The notes: generated by a model from the letters alone, not told the origin. Counted from the first letter of the stretch, positions 25,689 through 36,588 are shown. The stretch is 64,000 nt of DNA from Pseudomonas sp. PD9R (GCF_019200975.1 NZ_JAHTMR010000006.1:272598-336597); one strand, 5' to 3'. Numbers and translations: made by a program.

Positions 25689-26699
25689 ATGTTCGACGAC
25701 AAGGTATTGATGATCACCGGTGGTACCGGTTCTTTCGGCCATACGGTCCTCAAGCGTTTTCTCAATACCGCTGTGCGCGAGATTCGCATTTTCAGTCGTG
25801 ACGAGAAGAAGCAGGAAGACATGCGCATTGCCTTGGCCAATGACAAGGTCAAGTTCTACATCGGCGATGTTCGAGATTACGACAGCTTGGCCCAGGCCAT
25901 GGTCGGTGTGGATTACATCTTCCACGCCGCGGCCTTGAAGCAGGTTCCATCCTGCGAGTTCTATCCAATGGAAGCGGTGCGCACCAACGTACTCGGCACC
26001 GAGAACGTACTGAACGCCGCCATCGCCAGCGGTGTTAAGCGGGTTGTGGTGTTGAGCACTGACAAAGCGGTCTATCCGATCAACGCCATGGGCATCTCCA
26101 AGGCGATGGCCGAGAAGTTGATGGTGGCCAAGTCGCGCATGATCCCGACCACGGGCCCGGTTATCTGTGCGACGCGTTATGGCAACGTCATGGCCTCGCG
26201 TGGCTCGGTGATTCCGTTGTTCGTCGATCAACTTTACAAAGGTGAAGTGCTGACGGTTACAGACCCGGAAATGACCCGCTTCCTCATGTCGCTTGAAGAC
26301 TCGGTCGATCTGGTTCTGCACGCTTTCGAGCATGGTCAGCAAGGTGATTTGTTCATCCAGAAAGCCCCGGCCTCTACCGTCGGCGACCTGGCCGAGGCGC
26401 TCAAGCAGCTGTTCGGCAAAACCAACGAGGTCAAGGTCATCGGTACTCGCCACGGCGAAAAACTCTACGAATCGCTGGTGTCCCGCGAAGAAATGGCCAA
26501 GGCCGAGGACATGGGGCGTTACTACCGGATTCCGGCGGATAACCGTGACCTGAACTACAAGAAGTACTTTGTCGAAGGTGAACAGCGGATCTCCGAGCTG
26601 GACGATTACACCTCCCACAACACGACACGCCTGGACGTATCGGGGATCAAGGAGCTTCTGCTCAAGCTCGACTACATCAAGGAGCAGCTCAATGCTTAA
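25689..26699 (+). CDS. UDP-GlcNAc C4,6-dehydratase/C5(C3)-epimerase (WbjB/CapE/WbvB type)
   Basis: 336 residues: MFDDKVLMITGGTGSFGHTVL carries the NAD site, IFSRDEKKQ the NADP-type turn, and AALKQVPSCE with YPINAMGISKAMAEK the active site, in which Tyr is replaced by Met as in the soluble WbjB/FlaA1 group. It starts the L-series pathway from UDP-GlcNAc. GGAAGG before ATG 25689 is a good ribosome site. The 3' end overlaps the 2-epimerase by eight bases. It is much shorter than WbpM, the membrane-bound dehydratase at 28841. Confidence 0.92.
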   Translation: MFDDKVLMITGGTGSFGHTVLKRFLNTAVREIRIFSRDEKKQEDMRIALANDKVKFYIGDVRDYDSLAQAMVGVDYIFHAAALKQVPSCEFYPMEAVRTNVLGTENVLNAAIASGVKRVVVLSTDKAVYPINAMGISKAMAEKLMVAKSRMIPTTGPVICATRYGNVMASRGSVIPLFVDQLYKGEVLTVTDPEMTRFLMSLEDSVDLVLHAFEHGQQGDLFIQKAPASTVGDLAEALKQLFGKTNEVKVIGTRHGEKLYESLVSREEMAKAEDMGRYYRIPADNRDLNYKKYFVEGEQRISELDDYTSHNTTRLDVSGIKELLLKLDYIKEQLNA

Positions 26700-27819
26700 G
26701 GTCATGACGCTGGTTGGCACGCGTCCCGAGCTGATCAAGATGAGCCGTGTTATCGCTGAACTGGATCGCCAGGTCGATCATGTCCTGGTGCACTCCGGGC
26801 AGAACTACGATTACGAACTCAATCAGGTGTTTTTCGACGACCTGGAGATCCGCAAGCCGGATCACTTCCTCGGTGCTGCCGGCGATACCGCCGCCAAGAC
26901 CATCGCCGAAGTCATCGCCAAGTCGGATGAAATCTTCGAGCTGGAAAAGCCTGATGCATTGCTGCTGTATGGCGACACCAATACCTGCCTGGCGGTGATT
27001 TCCGCCAAGCGTCGCAAGATCCCGGTGTTTCATATGGAGGCGGGTAACCGCTGCTTCGATCAGCGTGTGCCTGAAGAACTGAACCGCAAGGTGCTGGACC
27101 ACCTCAGTGACATCAACATGGTGCTCACCGAGCATGCTCGCCGTTACCTGATTGCCGAGGGTATTCGCCCGGAAACAATCATCAAAACCGGCTCGCACAT
27201 GCAGGAAGTCCTCGACTACTACATGCCGAAGATCGAGCAGTCCGATGTGCTGGCGCGCAGTGGCCTGGAGCAGGACAAGTTCTTTATTGTCAGCGCCCAT
27301 CGTGAAGAAAACGTCGATACGCCGGACAATCTGCGCGATCTGCTGGATACCCTGCGGGCCCTGGCTGATCACTATGGTTTTCCAGTGATCGTGTCGACTC
27401 ATCCTCGTACGCGCAAACGTCTCGAAGCCTTGGGTGAATCGCTTGATCACCCGTTGATCCGCTTCGTTAAGCCGTTTGGTCTGCTGGATTACATCAAGCT
27501 GCAAATGTCGGCGTTCTGCGTGCTTTCCGATAGCGGCACCATCACCGAAGAAGCTTCGCTGCTGAATCTGCCTGCCGTCACCCTGCGCAATGCCCATGAG
27601 CGTCCAGAAGGGATGGATGAAGGCACGCTGATCATGAGCGGCCTGAAGCGCGGTTCCGTGATGGATGCGGTGCGTGTGATCACCAGCCAGCATTCTCGCG
27701 AGCAGCGCAAAGTGCCACTGGTGCCTGACTATAAAGGTGGGCCGGTGTCGTTGCAGGTGGTTCGTGTGGTGCTGAGTTATACCGACTACATCAATCGCAC
27801 GGTGTGGAGCAAGGCTTGA
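26692..27819 (+). CDS. Non-hydrolysing UDP-HexNAc 2-epimerase (WbjD/CapG/WbvD type)
   Basis: 375 residues from ATG 26692 (MLKVMTLVGTRPELIKMSRV); the longer frame start at 26569 lies inside the dehydratase gene. The GT-B epimerase fold shows VGTRPE, HSGQNYDYELNQVFF, YGDTNTCLAVISAKR, HMEAGNRCFDQRVPEELNRK, SAHREENVDTPDN and SDSGTITEEA. WecB-like enzymes act on UDP-GlcNAc, but the operon position makes the last step to the UDP-L-hexosamine the likely one. It is highly conserved and host-like in base composition. Confidence 0.92.
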   Translation: MLKVMTLVGTRPELIKMSRVIAELDRQVDHVLVHSGQNYDYELNQVFFDDLEIRKPDHFLGAAGDTAAKTIAEVIAKSDEIFELEKPDALLLYGDTNTCLAVISAKRRKIPVFHMEAGNRCFDQRVPEELNRKVLDHLSDINMVLTEHARRYLIAEGIRPETIIKTGSHMQEVLDYYMPKIEQSDVLARSGLEQDKFFIVSAHREENVDTPDNLRDLLDTLRALADHYGFPVIVSTHPRTRKRLEALGESLDHPLIRFVKPFGLLDYIKLQMSAFCVLSDSGTITEEASLLNLPAVTLRNAHERPEGMDEGTLIMSGLKRGSVMDAVRVITSQHSREQRKVPLVPDYKGGPVSLQVVRVVLSYTDYINRTVWSKA

Positions 27820-27826
27820 GCCCACT

Positions 27827-28789
27827 ATGATGCGAGTCCTTTTAACGGGGGCCAGCGGTTTTGTCGGGGCTGCGGTCCAGGCTAATCTGCTGGCAGATCA
27901 GCGGTTTTCGCTGCGCTCAGTCTATCGACGGGTACCGACGCAGGTGCCGATCGGCCTGGAGGTCAGTCAGGTGCCCGGACTTGAGCCGGACACCGACTGG
28001 CAAGTGCCGCTTGAGAACGTCGAGGTGGTGATTCACTCTGCCGCCCGCGTTCATGTCATGAACGAGAACGAAGCCGATCCACTGGCCGCTTTTCGGCGTG
28101 CCAATGTGCAGGGGACGTTACGTCTGGCGGAGCAGGCAGCCCAGGCCGGGGTTCGTCGATTCATCTACCTGAGTTCAATCAAGGTCAACGGTGAAGGCAC
28201 GCTGCCCGGCCACCCTTATACGGCCGATGACCAGCCCGCCCCTCTGGATCCCTATGGCGTCTCCAAGCTGGAGGCCGAGCAGGCATTGCAGGCCCTGGCG
28301 GCGAAAACCGGCATGGAAGTGGTGATTATTCGCCCGGTACTGGTTTATGGCCCTGGGGTGAAGGCCAACTTTCGCAACATGATGGGTTGGCTCAATAAGG
28401 GTGTGCCATTGCCGTTGGGTGCCATTACCAACAAGCGCAGCCTGGTGGCATTGGACAATCTCGTCGACCTGGTAGTGACCTGCATCCAGCATCCCGGCGC
28501 GGCCAACCAGGTTTTCCTGGTCAGTGACGATGAGGACCTGTCCACCAGCGAACTGCTGCGGCGTATGGGCCGGGCTTTGGGTCGGCCGGCGCGACTGTTG
28601 CCATTGCCGATGTGGCTGTTGAGCACCACTGCGCAACTGCTGGGGAAGAAGGCCTTGTCCCAGCGTCTCTGTGGATCGCTGCAGGTCGATATCCGGAAAA
28701 CCAAAGCATTGCTCGACTGGACGCCGGCGATCGGTGTGGATGGTGCGTTGGCCAAGACCGCGAAAGACTTTCTGGAGCAGCGGGTGTGA
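27827..28789 (+). CDS. WbpV-like nucleotide-sugar 4-epimerase or 4-keto reductase
   Basis: An extended SDR of 320 residues: VLLTGASGFVGAAVQANL, VIHSAARVHVMNE, YLSSIKVNGEGT, and YGVSKLEAEQAL with the catalytic Tyr and Lys. The N-terminal and HSAARVHVM segments are those of the WbpV group. In P. aeruginosa O6, WbpV with WbpM makes UDP-D-QuiNAc from UDP-GlcNAc, and here wbpM follows within 52 bases. A UDP-D-FucNAc or UDP-D-QuiNAc initiating sugar is therefore expected. Normally wbpL sits between these two genes; it is absent. Confidence 0.82.
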   Translation: MMRVLLTGASGFVGAAVQANLLADQRFSLRSVYRRVPTQVPIGLEVSQVPGLEPDTDWQVPLENVEVVIHSAARVHVMNENEADPLAAFRRANVQGTLRLAEQAAQAGVRRFIYLSSIKVNGEGTLPGHPYTADDQPAPLDPYGVSKLEAEQALQALAAKTGMEVVIIRPVLVYGPGVKANFRNMMGWLNKGVPLPLGAITNKRSLVALDNLVDLVVTCIQHPGAANQVFLVSDDEDLSTSELLRRMGRALGRPARLLPLPMWLLSTTAQLLGKKALSQRLCGSLQVDIRKTKALLDWTPAIGVDGALAKTAKDFLEQRV

Positions 28790-28840
28790 GAGGGAGCGTG
28801 TGGTTTGCTAACAGGAAGTCGAGCAAAGGAAAATCTTGTA

Positions 28841-30838
28841 ATGCGTGAGCGTTTATTAAGCCTGCCACGAAGCTACAAGCGTGCCTTGCAGTTGCTGGTT
28901 GATGTTGTGCTGGTCTGGGCTGCGCTCTGGCTGGCGTTTGTCGTGCGTCTGGGGATTGAGCGGCCAGTCAATCCTCTCGGCAGTTATGCCTGGTTGTTCG
29001 TCGCCGCGCCGGTCATTGCGATCCCCATCTTTATCCACCTCGGCTTGTATCGTGCGGTGATGCGTTATTTTGGCAATGACGCCCTGATCAGTATCTTCAA
29101 GGCCGTAACATTGTCGGCCCTGATGTTGACGGTCTACGTTTATTTGTACCGCCCGGATGTATTGGTACCTCGCTCGCTGATCATCAATTACTGGTGGTTG
29201 AGTTTGTTAATGATTGGCGGCCTGCGCTTGTTCATGCGCCAGTATTTTCTCGGCGACTGGCTTCTTGCCGGACAGCACGTGCCCTTCCTGCGCCAGGATG
29301 ACACCTCTCCCAAGGTCGCAATCTATGGTGGCGGGGCTGCCGGCAATCAGTTGGCTGCAGCACTGCGCATGGGCAAGGCGATTCGTCCGGTGGCCTTTAT
29401 CGACGATGACGTAAGTATTGCGAGTCGGGTGATCGCCGGGCTCAAGGTCTACACGTCAGCGGATATTGACCAGATGATCGAGGATACCGGCGCAACGGAA
29501 GTATTGCTGGCCATCCCCTCGGCGTCGCGCGCCAGACGGCGTGAGATCCTCGCCGCGCTTGAATCTTATCCCGTGCATGTGCGGACGATTCCAGGGTTCA
29601 TGGACCTGGCCAGTGGCCGGGTCAGTGTCAGCGATCTTCAGGAAGTCGATATCGTCGACCTGCTTGGACGAGACACGGTTGCGGCCCAGCAAACGCTTTT
29701 CGAGCGCTGCATCCGTGATCACGTAGTCATGGTCACAGGGGCCGGCGGCTCGATCGGTTCGGAACTGTGCCGGCAAATCCTTACCAGCAAGCCAACGGCG
29801 CTGGTCCTTTTCGAGCACAGCGAATTCAATCTCTACACCATCCAGATCGAGTTGGAAAAGCTGATTCACAGCGAGGGGCTGACCCTGGAGCTGGTGCCGA
29901 TCCTCGGTTCGATTCGCAACAGTGAGCGGCTGCTGGATGTGATGCGCACCTGGAGCGTGAAAACGGTGTATCACGCGGCGGCCTATAAACACGTGCCGAT
30001 CGTCGAGCATAACGTTGCCGAAGGCGTGCTGAACAATGTTCTCGGAACCTTGCAGACCGCGCAGGCGGCCGTGCAAGCGGGGGTCGAGCACTTCGTGCTG
30101 ATTTCCACCGACAAGGCGGTGCGGCCTACCAATGTCATGGGGAGCACCAAGCGGCTGGCTGAAATGACGCTGCAGGCGCTCAGTCGTGAGTCCCATCCGC
30201 TGCTGCTGGGTGAGCACATCACGGCGCCTTGCGCCAACACCACCCGGTTCACCATGGTGCGTTTCGGCAACGTGCTGGGCTCGTCCGGTTCTGTGATCCC
30301 GCTGTTCCGCGAGCAAATCAAGGGTGGCGGGCCGATCACGGTGACTCATCCAAACATGACCCGCTATTTCATGACCATTCCCGAGGCCGCGCAACTGGTG
30401 ATCCAGGCGGGCTCCATGGGCCAGGGCGGGGACGTGTTCGTGCTCGACATGGGGCAACCGGTGAAGATTGCCGACCTAGCGGAAAAAATGGTCCACCTGT
30501 CCGGCCTTTCCTTGCGTAGTCCGGAGCGCCCTAACGGTGACATTGCGATCGAATTTACCGGGTTGCGCCGTGGCGAAAAGCTCTATGAGGAGCTGTTGAT
30601 CGGCGACAACGTAAGCCCGACCGAACACTCGATGATCATGCGTGCCGACGAGGAACATCTACCGTGGGAGGACTTCAAGCTGGCGATTTCTGCCCTATTG
30701 AAGGCTGTCGCGGAGGATGACTATGGGCAGGTCCGCACGCTGCTGTGCAGTACGGTCAACGGCTACGTGCCTGAGTGCCATATTGTCGACCTGATTCATC
30801 AACGTCGACAGGCGATAGAGAGTTCTGAGGGCGATTGA
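28841..30838 (+). CDS. wbpM: WbpM, membrane-bound UDP-GlcNAc 4,6-dehydratase
   Basis: 665 residues, the length of P. aeruginosa WbpM. Four membrane helices occupy about residues 15-140 (LLVDVVLVWAALWLAFVVRL and others). A first Rossmann-like region (AIYGGGAAGNQLAAALRMG) follows, and the catalytic dehydratase domain begins near residue 290 with MVTGAGGSIGSELCRQ; STDKAVRPTNVMGSTKR carries the active site, with Met in place of Tyr. It makes UDP-4-keto-6-deoxy-GlcNAc for D-QuiNAc or D-FucNAc. ATG 28841 follows AAAGGAAAA. It is the last gene of the locus, as in most pseudomonads. Confidence 0.96.
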   Translation: MRERLLSLPRSYKRALQLLVDVVLVWAALWLAFVVRLGIERPVNPLGSYAWLFVAAPVIAIPIFIHLGLYRAVMRYFGNDALISIFKAVTLSALMLTVYVYLYRPDVLVPRSLIINYWWLSLLMIGGLRLFMRQYFLGDWLLAGQHVPFLRQDDTSPKVAIYGGGAAGNQLAAALRMGKAIRPVAFIDDDVSIASRVIAGLKVYTSADIDQMIEDTGATEVLLAIPSASRARRREILAALESYPVHVRTIPGFMDLASGRVSVSDLQEVDIVDLLGRDTVAAQQTLFERCIRDHVVMVTGAGGSIGSELCRQILTSKPTALVLFEHSEFNLYTIQIELEKLIHSEGLTLELVPILGSIRNSERLLDVMRTWSVKTVYHAAAYKHVPIVEHNVAEGVLNNVLGTLQTAQAAVQAGVEHFVLISTDKAVRPTNVMGSTKRLAEMTLQALSRESHPLLLGEHITAPCANTTRFTMVRFGNVLGSSGSVIPLFREQIKGGGPITVTHPNMTRYFMTIPEAAQLVIQAGSMGQGGDVFVLDMGQPVKIADLAEKMVHLSGLSLRSPERPNGDIAIEFTGLRRGEKLYEELLIGDNVSPTEHSMIMRADEEHLPWEDFKLAISALLKAVAEDDYGQVRTLLCSTVNGYVPECHIVDLIHQRRQAIESSEGD

Positions 30839-30846
30839 TAGATACG

Positions 30847-32679
<1,833 letters not shown>

Positions 32680-32696
32680 AACTGCGGGACGGTTTC

Positions 32697-32782
32697 TGTA
32701 GGAGCTGCCGAAGGCTGCGATCTTTTGACGTTGCTTTTTGAACGGCAAGATCAATAGATCGCAGCCTTCGGCAACTCCTACA
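32697..32782. repeat. REP pair (type B: GTAGGAGCTGCCGAAGGCTG)
   Basis: TGTAGGAGCTGCCGAAGGCT and its complement face each other across about 25 bases; the core folds GCCGAAGGC. It lies between the convergent chemoreceptor and ndh genes, where a bidirectional hairpin could help stop transcription. Type B recurs at 42452, 47946, 50023 and 52559. Confidence 0.9.
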
Positions 32783-32794
32783 GTGGTCAGGTTA

Positions 32795-34093
32795 TCAGTG
32801 CAGTTTGAGCCGTGGCTCGGTTCCGCGCCCGATCTTGCTGCCCAGCATCAGCATCGCCGTGCGGAACGGTCCGTACAACGCCACCTGGTGCATGCGGTAC
32901 AGCGACACGTAAAACATTCGCGCCAGCCAACCTTCCAGCATCACGCTGCCAGTGAGGTTGCCCATCAAGTTACCCACAGCCGAAAAACGCGACAGCGAAA
33001 TCAGCGAGCCATAGTCGGTGTATTTGTACTCCGGAAGCGCCTTGCCTTCGATCCGCAGTTTCAGCGATTTGGCGAGCAACGACGCCTGTTGATGCGCAGC
33101 CTGGGCGCGAGGCGGCACATTGCGGTCGGTACCCGGCTGCGGGCAGGCCGCGCAGTCACCGAAGGCGAAGATGTTTTCGTCGCGGGTGGTTTGCAGGGTC
33201 GGCAGCACTTGCAGCTGATTGATACGGTTGGTTTCCAGGCCATCGATGTCCTTGAGGAAACCCGGCGCACGAATACCCGCGGCCCAGACTTTCAGGCTGG
33301 CGTTGATCACTTTGCCATCGGCGGTGATCAGGCTGTCCGACGTCACTTCGCTGACTGCCGCGTTGGTCATGACGTTGACCCCGAGTTTCTCCAGGGTTTT
33401 ATGCACAGGCCCGCCGATCCGCTCCGGCAGCGCTGGCAACACCCGTGGCCCGGCCTCGATCAGGGTGATGTGCATGTTTTCCGGTTTGATCCGGTCCAGG
33501 CCATAGGCGGCCAGTTCATGGGCGGCGTTGTGCAACTCGGCGGCCAGTTCTACGCCGGTGGCACCAGCGCCGACGATGGCCACGCTGATCTGCTCGACCT
33601 TGTCGGTCTGCCCAGCGTGTGCGCGCAGGTAGTGGTTGAGCAATTGCTGGTGGAAACGCTCGGCCTGTTTGCGAGTGTCGAGGAACAGGCAATGCTGCGC
33701 CGCACCCTGGGTGCCGAAATCGTTGGTGGTGCTACCAACGGAGATCACCAGCGAGTCGTATGGCACTTCACGCGCAGGCACCAGTTCCAGCCCGGCTTCG
33801 TCATAGGTGGCGGCCAGCTGGATTTTTTTCTGCGCGCGATCGAGCCCGCTCATGCGCCCCAGTTGGAACTCGAAGTGGTTCCATTTCGCTTGGGCAACAT
33901 AGTTGAGTTCGTCTTCGGAAGAGTTCAGCGATCCGGCAGCCACTTCATGCAACAACGGTTTCCAGATGTGGGTCAGGTTCGCGTCGACCAGCATCACACT
34001 GGCCGTGCCACGCTTGCCCAGAGTCTTACCCAGACGGGTAGCCAACTCCAGACCGCCGGCGCCGCCGCCAACGATGACAATACGATGAGTCAT
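32795..34093 (-). CDS. ndh: Type II NADH dehydrogenase (NDH-2)
   Basis: 432 residues. It is a membrane-attached flavoprotein that passes electrons from NADH to quinone without pumping protons. Two dinucleotide folds are seen: FAD site IVIVGGGAGGLELATRL at the N-terminus and NADH site VAIVGAGATGVELAAEL near residue 173. WKPLLHEVAAGS and AFGDCAACP are family motifs. The C-terminal amphipathic region (GWLARMFYVSLYRMHQVALY) should hold it to the membrane. It is monocistronic in appearance. Confidence 0.93.
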   Translation of the reverse strand: MTHRIVIVGGGAGGLELATRLGKTLGKRGTASVMLVDANLTHIWKPLLHEVAAGSLNSSEDELNYVAQAKWNHFEFQLGRMSGLDRAQKKIQLAATYDEAGLELVPAREVPYDSLVISVGSTTNDFGTQGAAQHCLFLDTRKQAERFHQQLLNHYLRAHAGQTDKVEQISVAIVGAGATGVELAAELHNAAHELAAYGLDRIKPENMHITLIEAGPRVLPALPERIGGPVHKTLEKLGVNVMTNAAVSEVTSDSLITADGKVINASLKVWAAGIRAPGFLKDIDGLETNRINQLQVLPTLQTTRDENIFAFGDCAACPQPGTDRNVPPRAQAAHQQASLLAKSLKLRIEGKALPEYKYTDYGSLISLSRFSAVGNLMGNLTGSVMLEGWLARMFYVSLYRMHQVALYGPFRTAMLMLGSKIGRGTEPRLKLH

Positions 34094-34153
34094 GGGGATA
34101 TCTCACAAGGCTAAAAGAAATCGGTGCAATTACCCGAGCGAGCGCGAGGCAGC

Positions 34154-34327
34154 TCATAGCGTCAGGTAACTGATAAGTCGGCTCAACAGGCCCAGACCAA
34201 TGGTCACTGCTAACACCAGCACAAGGAGCATCCACGGCCGAAAAGGCCGGCGCTCGACTTGGTGCTGGGACAGATGCAGGTACTCTTCGACATGCTTCTG
34301 GTCGTCGGGGTTCAGGCGGCTGGTCAT
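34154..34327 (-). CDS. DUF3094 family small membrane protein
   Basis: 57 residues from an ATG at 34327 behind GAGG. The start MTSRLNPDDQKHVEEYLHLS and a single hydrophobic segment (MLLVLVLAVTIGLGLLSRLI) match the small DUF3094 family of Pseudomonas and relatives. It should be an inner-membrane protein with a short cytoplasmic N-terminus. No function is known. The longer frame start at 34402 lacks family support. Confidence 0.8.
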   Translation of the reverse strand: MTSRLNPDDQKHVEEYLHLSQHQVERRPFRPWMLLVLVLAVTIGLGLLSRLISYLTL

Positions 34328-34379
34328 ATTGGGCCTCGTCAGGTAGACGTTGCTGAATGTGTAGAAGCTACAGGCTGAT

Positions 34380-34907
34380 TTAACGAACGTTGAACGGAGC
34401 ATAGCCGCTGTCGGGAATTGGCTCGACGCTGACCGTATCGCCTAGGCGAATGATGCCACTTTGTAACACTCGGGCAGTGATTCCGCCATGTCCGCGAACG
34501 GCCTGAAAGGTCCCGGGCCCCAGGTTGTTTTGCAGACGCGCGCAGGGCTGGCACCAGCCAGTGGTTTCGAAAATCGCCTGGCCGATTTTGAAGCGACGCC
34601 CCTTGAGGCTGAATAAATTGATTCCACTGATAACGAGATTGCGCCGCAGATCTCCAGGCTTGATCGGTTGATCGTCCGGGCGCCCCATGAGCGAACTGAT
34701 TACCGCCAGATGCTCCCACTGAATCAACGTTACCTGCCGAGCATTGCGTACGCCTGGACGGGCGCGATCACCGGTTAAACCGGCTTCAAGCCGCGCTTCC
34801 ACGGCCTCAAGTTCGATCATCGGCACACGAGGTTCCGGGCGCACGCCGATCCAGCGCACACGGCCGGTTTGCGGGACTTCGGCAATCAGTTCCTGCAATG
34901 GACTCAC
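34380..34907 (-). CDS. MOSC-domain protein
   Basis: 175 residues. LTGDRARPGVRNARQVTLIQ, GDLRRNLVISGINLFSLKG and FETTGWCQPCARL with its conserved Cys make up a MOSC domain, the sulfur-carrier fold of molybdenum-cofactor sulfurases. A role in transferring sulfur or handling Mo-cofactor-linked compounds (YiiM-like) is likely; the substrate is unknown. It starts inside the end of the DUF1780 gene (ATGA), so the two are probably one operon. Confidence 0.88.
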   Translation of the reverse strand: MSPLQELIAEVPQTGRVRWIGVRPEPRVPMIELEAVEARLEAGLTGDRARPGVRNARQVTLIQWEHLAVISSLMGRPDDQPIKPGDLRRNLVISGINLFSLKGRRFKIGQAIFETTGWCQPCARLQNNLGPGTFQAVRGHGGITARVLQSGIIRLGDTVSVEPIPDSGYAPFNVR

Positions 34908-35530
34908 AGGCTGATCCCGACGTCGAAAACAATGCTGCGCCCCAGGTTACTGCGCAGGAAGTCCGGTGCATCCGGATGGGCGAACAAGACCCGGGCGAAC
35001 GTCGGCCCCACCAGCGACAGTGAGCGCCAGCCCTGACGCAGGTATTCGGTGGGCGGCGGGAAATGGCTGTTGAGGTCGAGTACTTCGCGCTTGAGGCTGG
35101 CGAAGGCGATGATGTCCAATTCGCCCAGGTCCATACCGCGTTCTTTGTAGTTGTGAGCTTTTTTGCGCAAGGTCGGCGCCAGTCGCAGCAAGAACTCGTT
35201 GGCCGGGATGCGCCGGGGTTTGGCTTCGCGCCTTACCAGCTGGCTCAGGGAAAACGCGCTGCGCCGGCGTTGCAGTTCGTCGCGCCATTCGTCGTTGAGG
35301 CGCCGGCCTTCGTCGAGCACAAAAAAAACTTCAAAGTTTGCATCGCGAAACAGCACGTCCGGCGGCTCCCCGGCCGGGGCGAATTCATCAGTGCGGTAGG
35401 GAATGTTCAGCCCTTGCAGCAGGCGCTGGCAGACCCAACGCTCGCGCTCCCATTTGCGGGCATTGGACAGGAACGCGTTGGCTTGCTCGGCCGCGATGGT
35501 CAGCAGGCGTAAATAATCTGAGTCATCCAT
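34904..35530 (-). CDS. DUF1780 domain protein
   Basis: 208 residues from ATG 35530 (MDDSDYLRLLTIAAEQANAF). The segments SNARKWERERWVCQRLLQGL, PPDVLFRDANFEVFFVLDEG and MDLGELDIIAFASLKREVLD resemble a compact nuclease-like fold with scattered acidic residues. This is the DUF1780 family, conserved in Pseudomonas and of unknown function. Coupled to the MOSC gene by overlap. An upstream extension to 35617 has no family support. Confidence 0.85.
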   Translation of the reverse strand: MDDSDYLRLLTIAAEQANAFLSNARKWERERWVCQRLLQGLNIPYRTDEFAPAGEPPDVLFRDANFEVFFVLDEGRRLNDEWRDELQRRRSAFSLSQLVRREAKPRRIPANEFLLRLAPTLRKKAHNYKERGMDLGELDIIAFASLKREVLDLNSHFPPPTEYLRQGWRSLSLVGPTFARVLFAHPDAPDFLRSNLGRSIVFDVGISL

Positions 35531-35667
35531 AGGCCCAAGCTTAGCGTTCAAATGCGACAAGCAGAAAGCTTTGCATCGACTGAAGCCACTTCGTCGCCGT
35601 AGTAGACTGCTTGGCAACGGTTGGTATCAAACAAGGGGCCTGCGGTGGAGCACAAAGGGTTAGCCAC

Positions 35668-36366
35668 ATGATCGGTGCAGAACTGCTCTCGCCGCAGACA
35701 TTGACGGTCGGTTGGCTGATTTATGTGCCGGTGCTGCTCTGGGCGATCTGGCGTGCGCCGTGGGTCGAATTGTTTACCGACAGCCGACGTCAGCATTTGC
35801 TGTTCGGGACAGTGTTTGCGTTGTTCATGTTGTGGCTGGTACGGCGGGATTTTGATACCGGTGTGTCTTATCACTTCCTCGGTATGACGGCGGTGACGCT
35901 GCTGCTGGACTGGCCGCTGGCGATTCTCGGCGGCCTGGTGGCGCAAATCGGTCTTGTGCTGTTGGGGCGTCAGGATCTGCTGGCGATGGGGGTGAACGGC
36001 GCGCTGTTGATTGTGTTGCCGGTGCTGGTCACCGAGTGCTGCGCGATCCTGGTGGAGCGTGCACAACCGCGCAATCCTTTTGTGTATATCTTCGTTTCCG
36101 GTTTTTTTGCGGCGGCGCTCTCGGCGTTGCTGTGTCTGCTGCTGGCGCTGTGGTTACTGTGGTTCGACGAGATTTTCGCGATGCCGTACTGGCTGGAGGA
36201 TTTTGTCGGTTATCTGTGGCTGCTGATTTTTCCGGAGGCATTCATCAACGGGATGGTGGTCAGCGCGCTGGTGGTTTTTTGTCCCGAGTGGCTGGAAACC
36301 TTCAACCGTACGCGCTACCTCTCGGCACCGTGGAATGACGACGATCCCAAACCGCCACAGCGCTGA
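35668..36366 (+). CDS. CbiM-like energy-coupling-factor transporter permease (membrane protein)
   Basis: 232 residues with about seven membrane helices. It starts MIGAELLSPQTLTVGWLIYV; LMWAL-like hydrophobic runs follow, with LPVLVTECCAILVERAQ in the middle and LLIFPEAFINGMVVSALVVF near the end (the PEAFINGM motif is typical). Pseudomonas annotation places such proteins in the ECF permease group, but no ATPase or EcfT gene is here, so the substrate and even transport are unproven. AAAGGG before ATG 35668 supports the start. It converges with yacG. Confidence 0.75.
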   Translation: MIGAELLSPQTLTVGWLIYVPVLLWAIWRAPWVELFTDSRRQHLLFGTVFALFMLWLVRRDFDTGVSYHFLGMTAVTLLLDWPLAILGGLVAQIGLVLLGRQDLLAMGVNGALLIVLPVLVTECCAILVERAQPRNPFVYIFVSGFFAAALSALLCLLLALWLLWFDEIFAMPYWLEDFVGYLWLLIFPEAFINGMVVSALVVFCPEWLETFNRTRYLSAPWNDDDPKPPQR

Positions 36367-36387
36367 AATCGTCGTCATTGCTATGAA

Positions 36388-36588
36388 TCAGTGACGCGGA
36401 TCGAAATCGCCGCTGAACAACTCATCTTCGGCATCCGGTGCCACCGGGATCTTGTGTTCTTCCGACGCCCAGGCGCCCAGGTCGATCAGTTTGCAACGGT
36501 CGGAGCAGAATGGCCGGAATTTGCTCTCGGCGCTCCATTCGACAGGGGCGCCGCAAGTCGGGCATTCGACGGTTGGGGTCTGGCTCAT
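36388..36588 (-). CDS. yacG: DNA gyrase inhibitor / zinc-binding protein YacG
   Basis: 66 residues: [10 protein letters not shown] and [17 protein letters not shown] give the four-Cys zinc site (CX2C ... CX3C), and the C-terminus is acidic. YacG binds GyrB and blocks DNA binding in vitro. The start overlaps the stop of coaE by four bases. The order yacG-coaE-pilD is conserved in gamma-proteobacteria. Confidence 0.95.
   Translation of the reverse strand: MSQTPTVECPTCGAPVEWSAESKFRPFCSDRCKLIDLGAWASEEHKIPVAPDAEDELFSGDFDPRH

Noticed and set aside
26569..26691. Upstream extension of the 2-epimerase gene
   Set aside because: It lies in the end of the dehydratase gene; MLKVMTLVGTRPE at 26692 is the family N-terminus.
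32738..34114. 458-codon open frame on the plus strand opposite ndh
   Set aside because: The NDH-2 motifs on the minus strand are unmistakable; this is its shadow.
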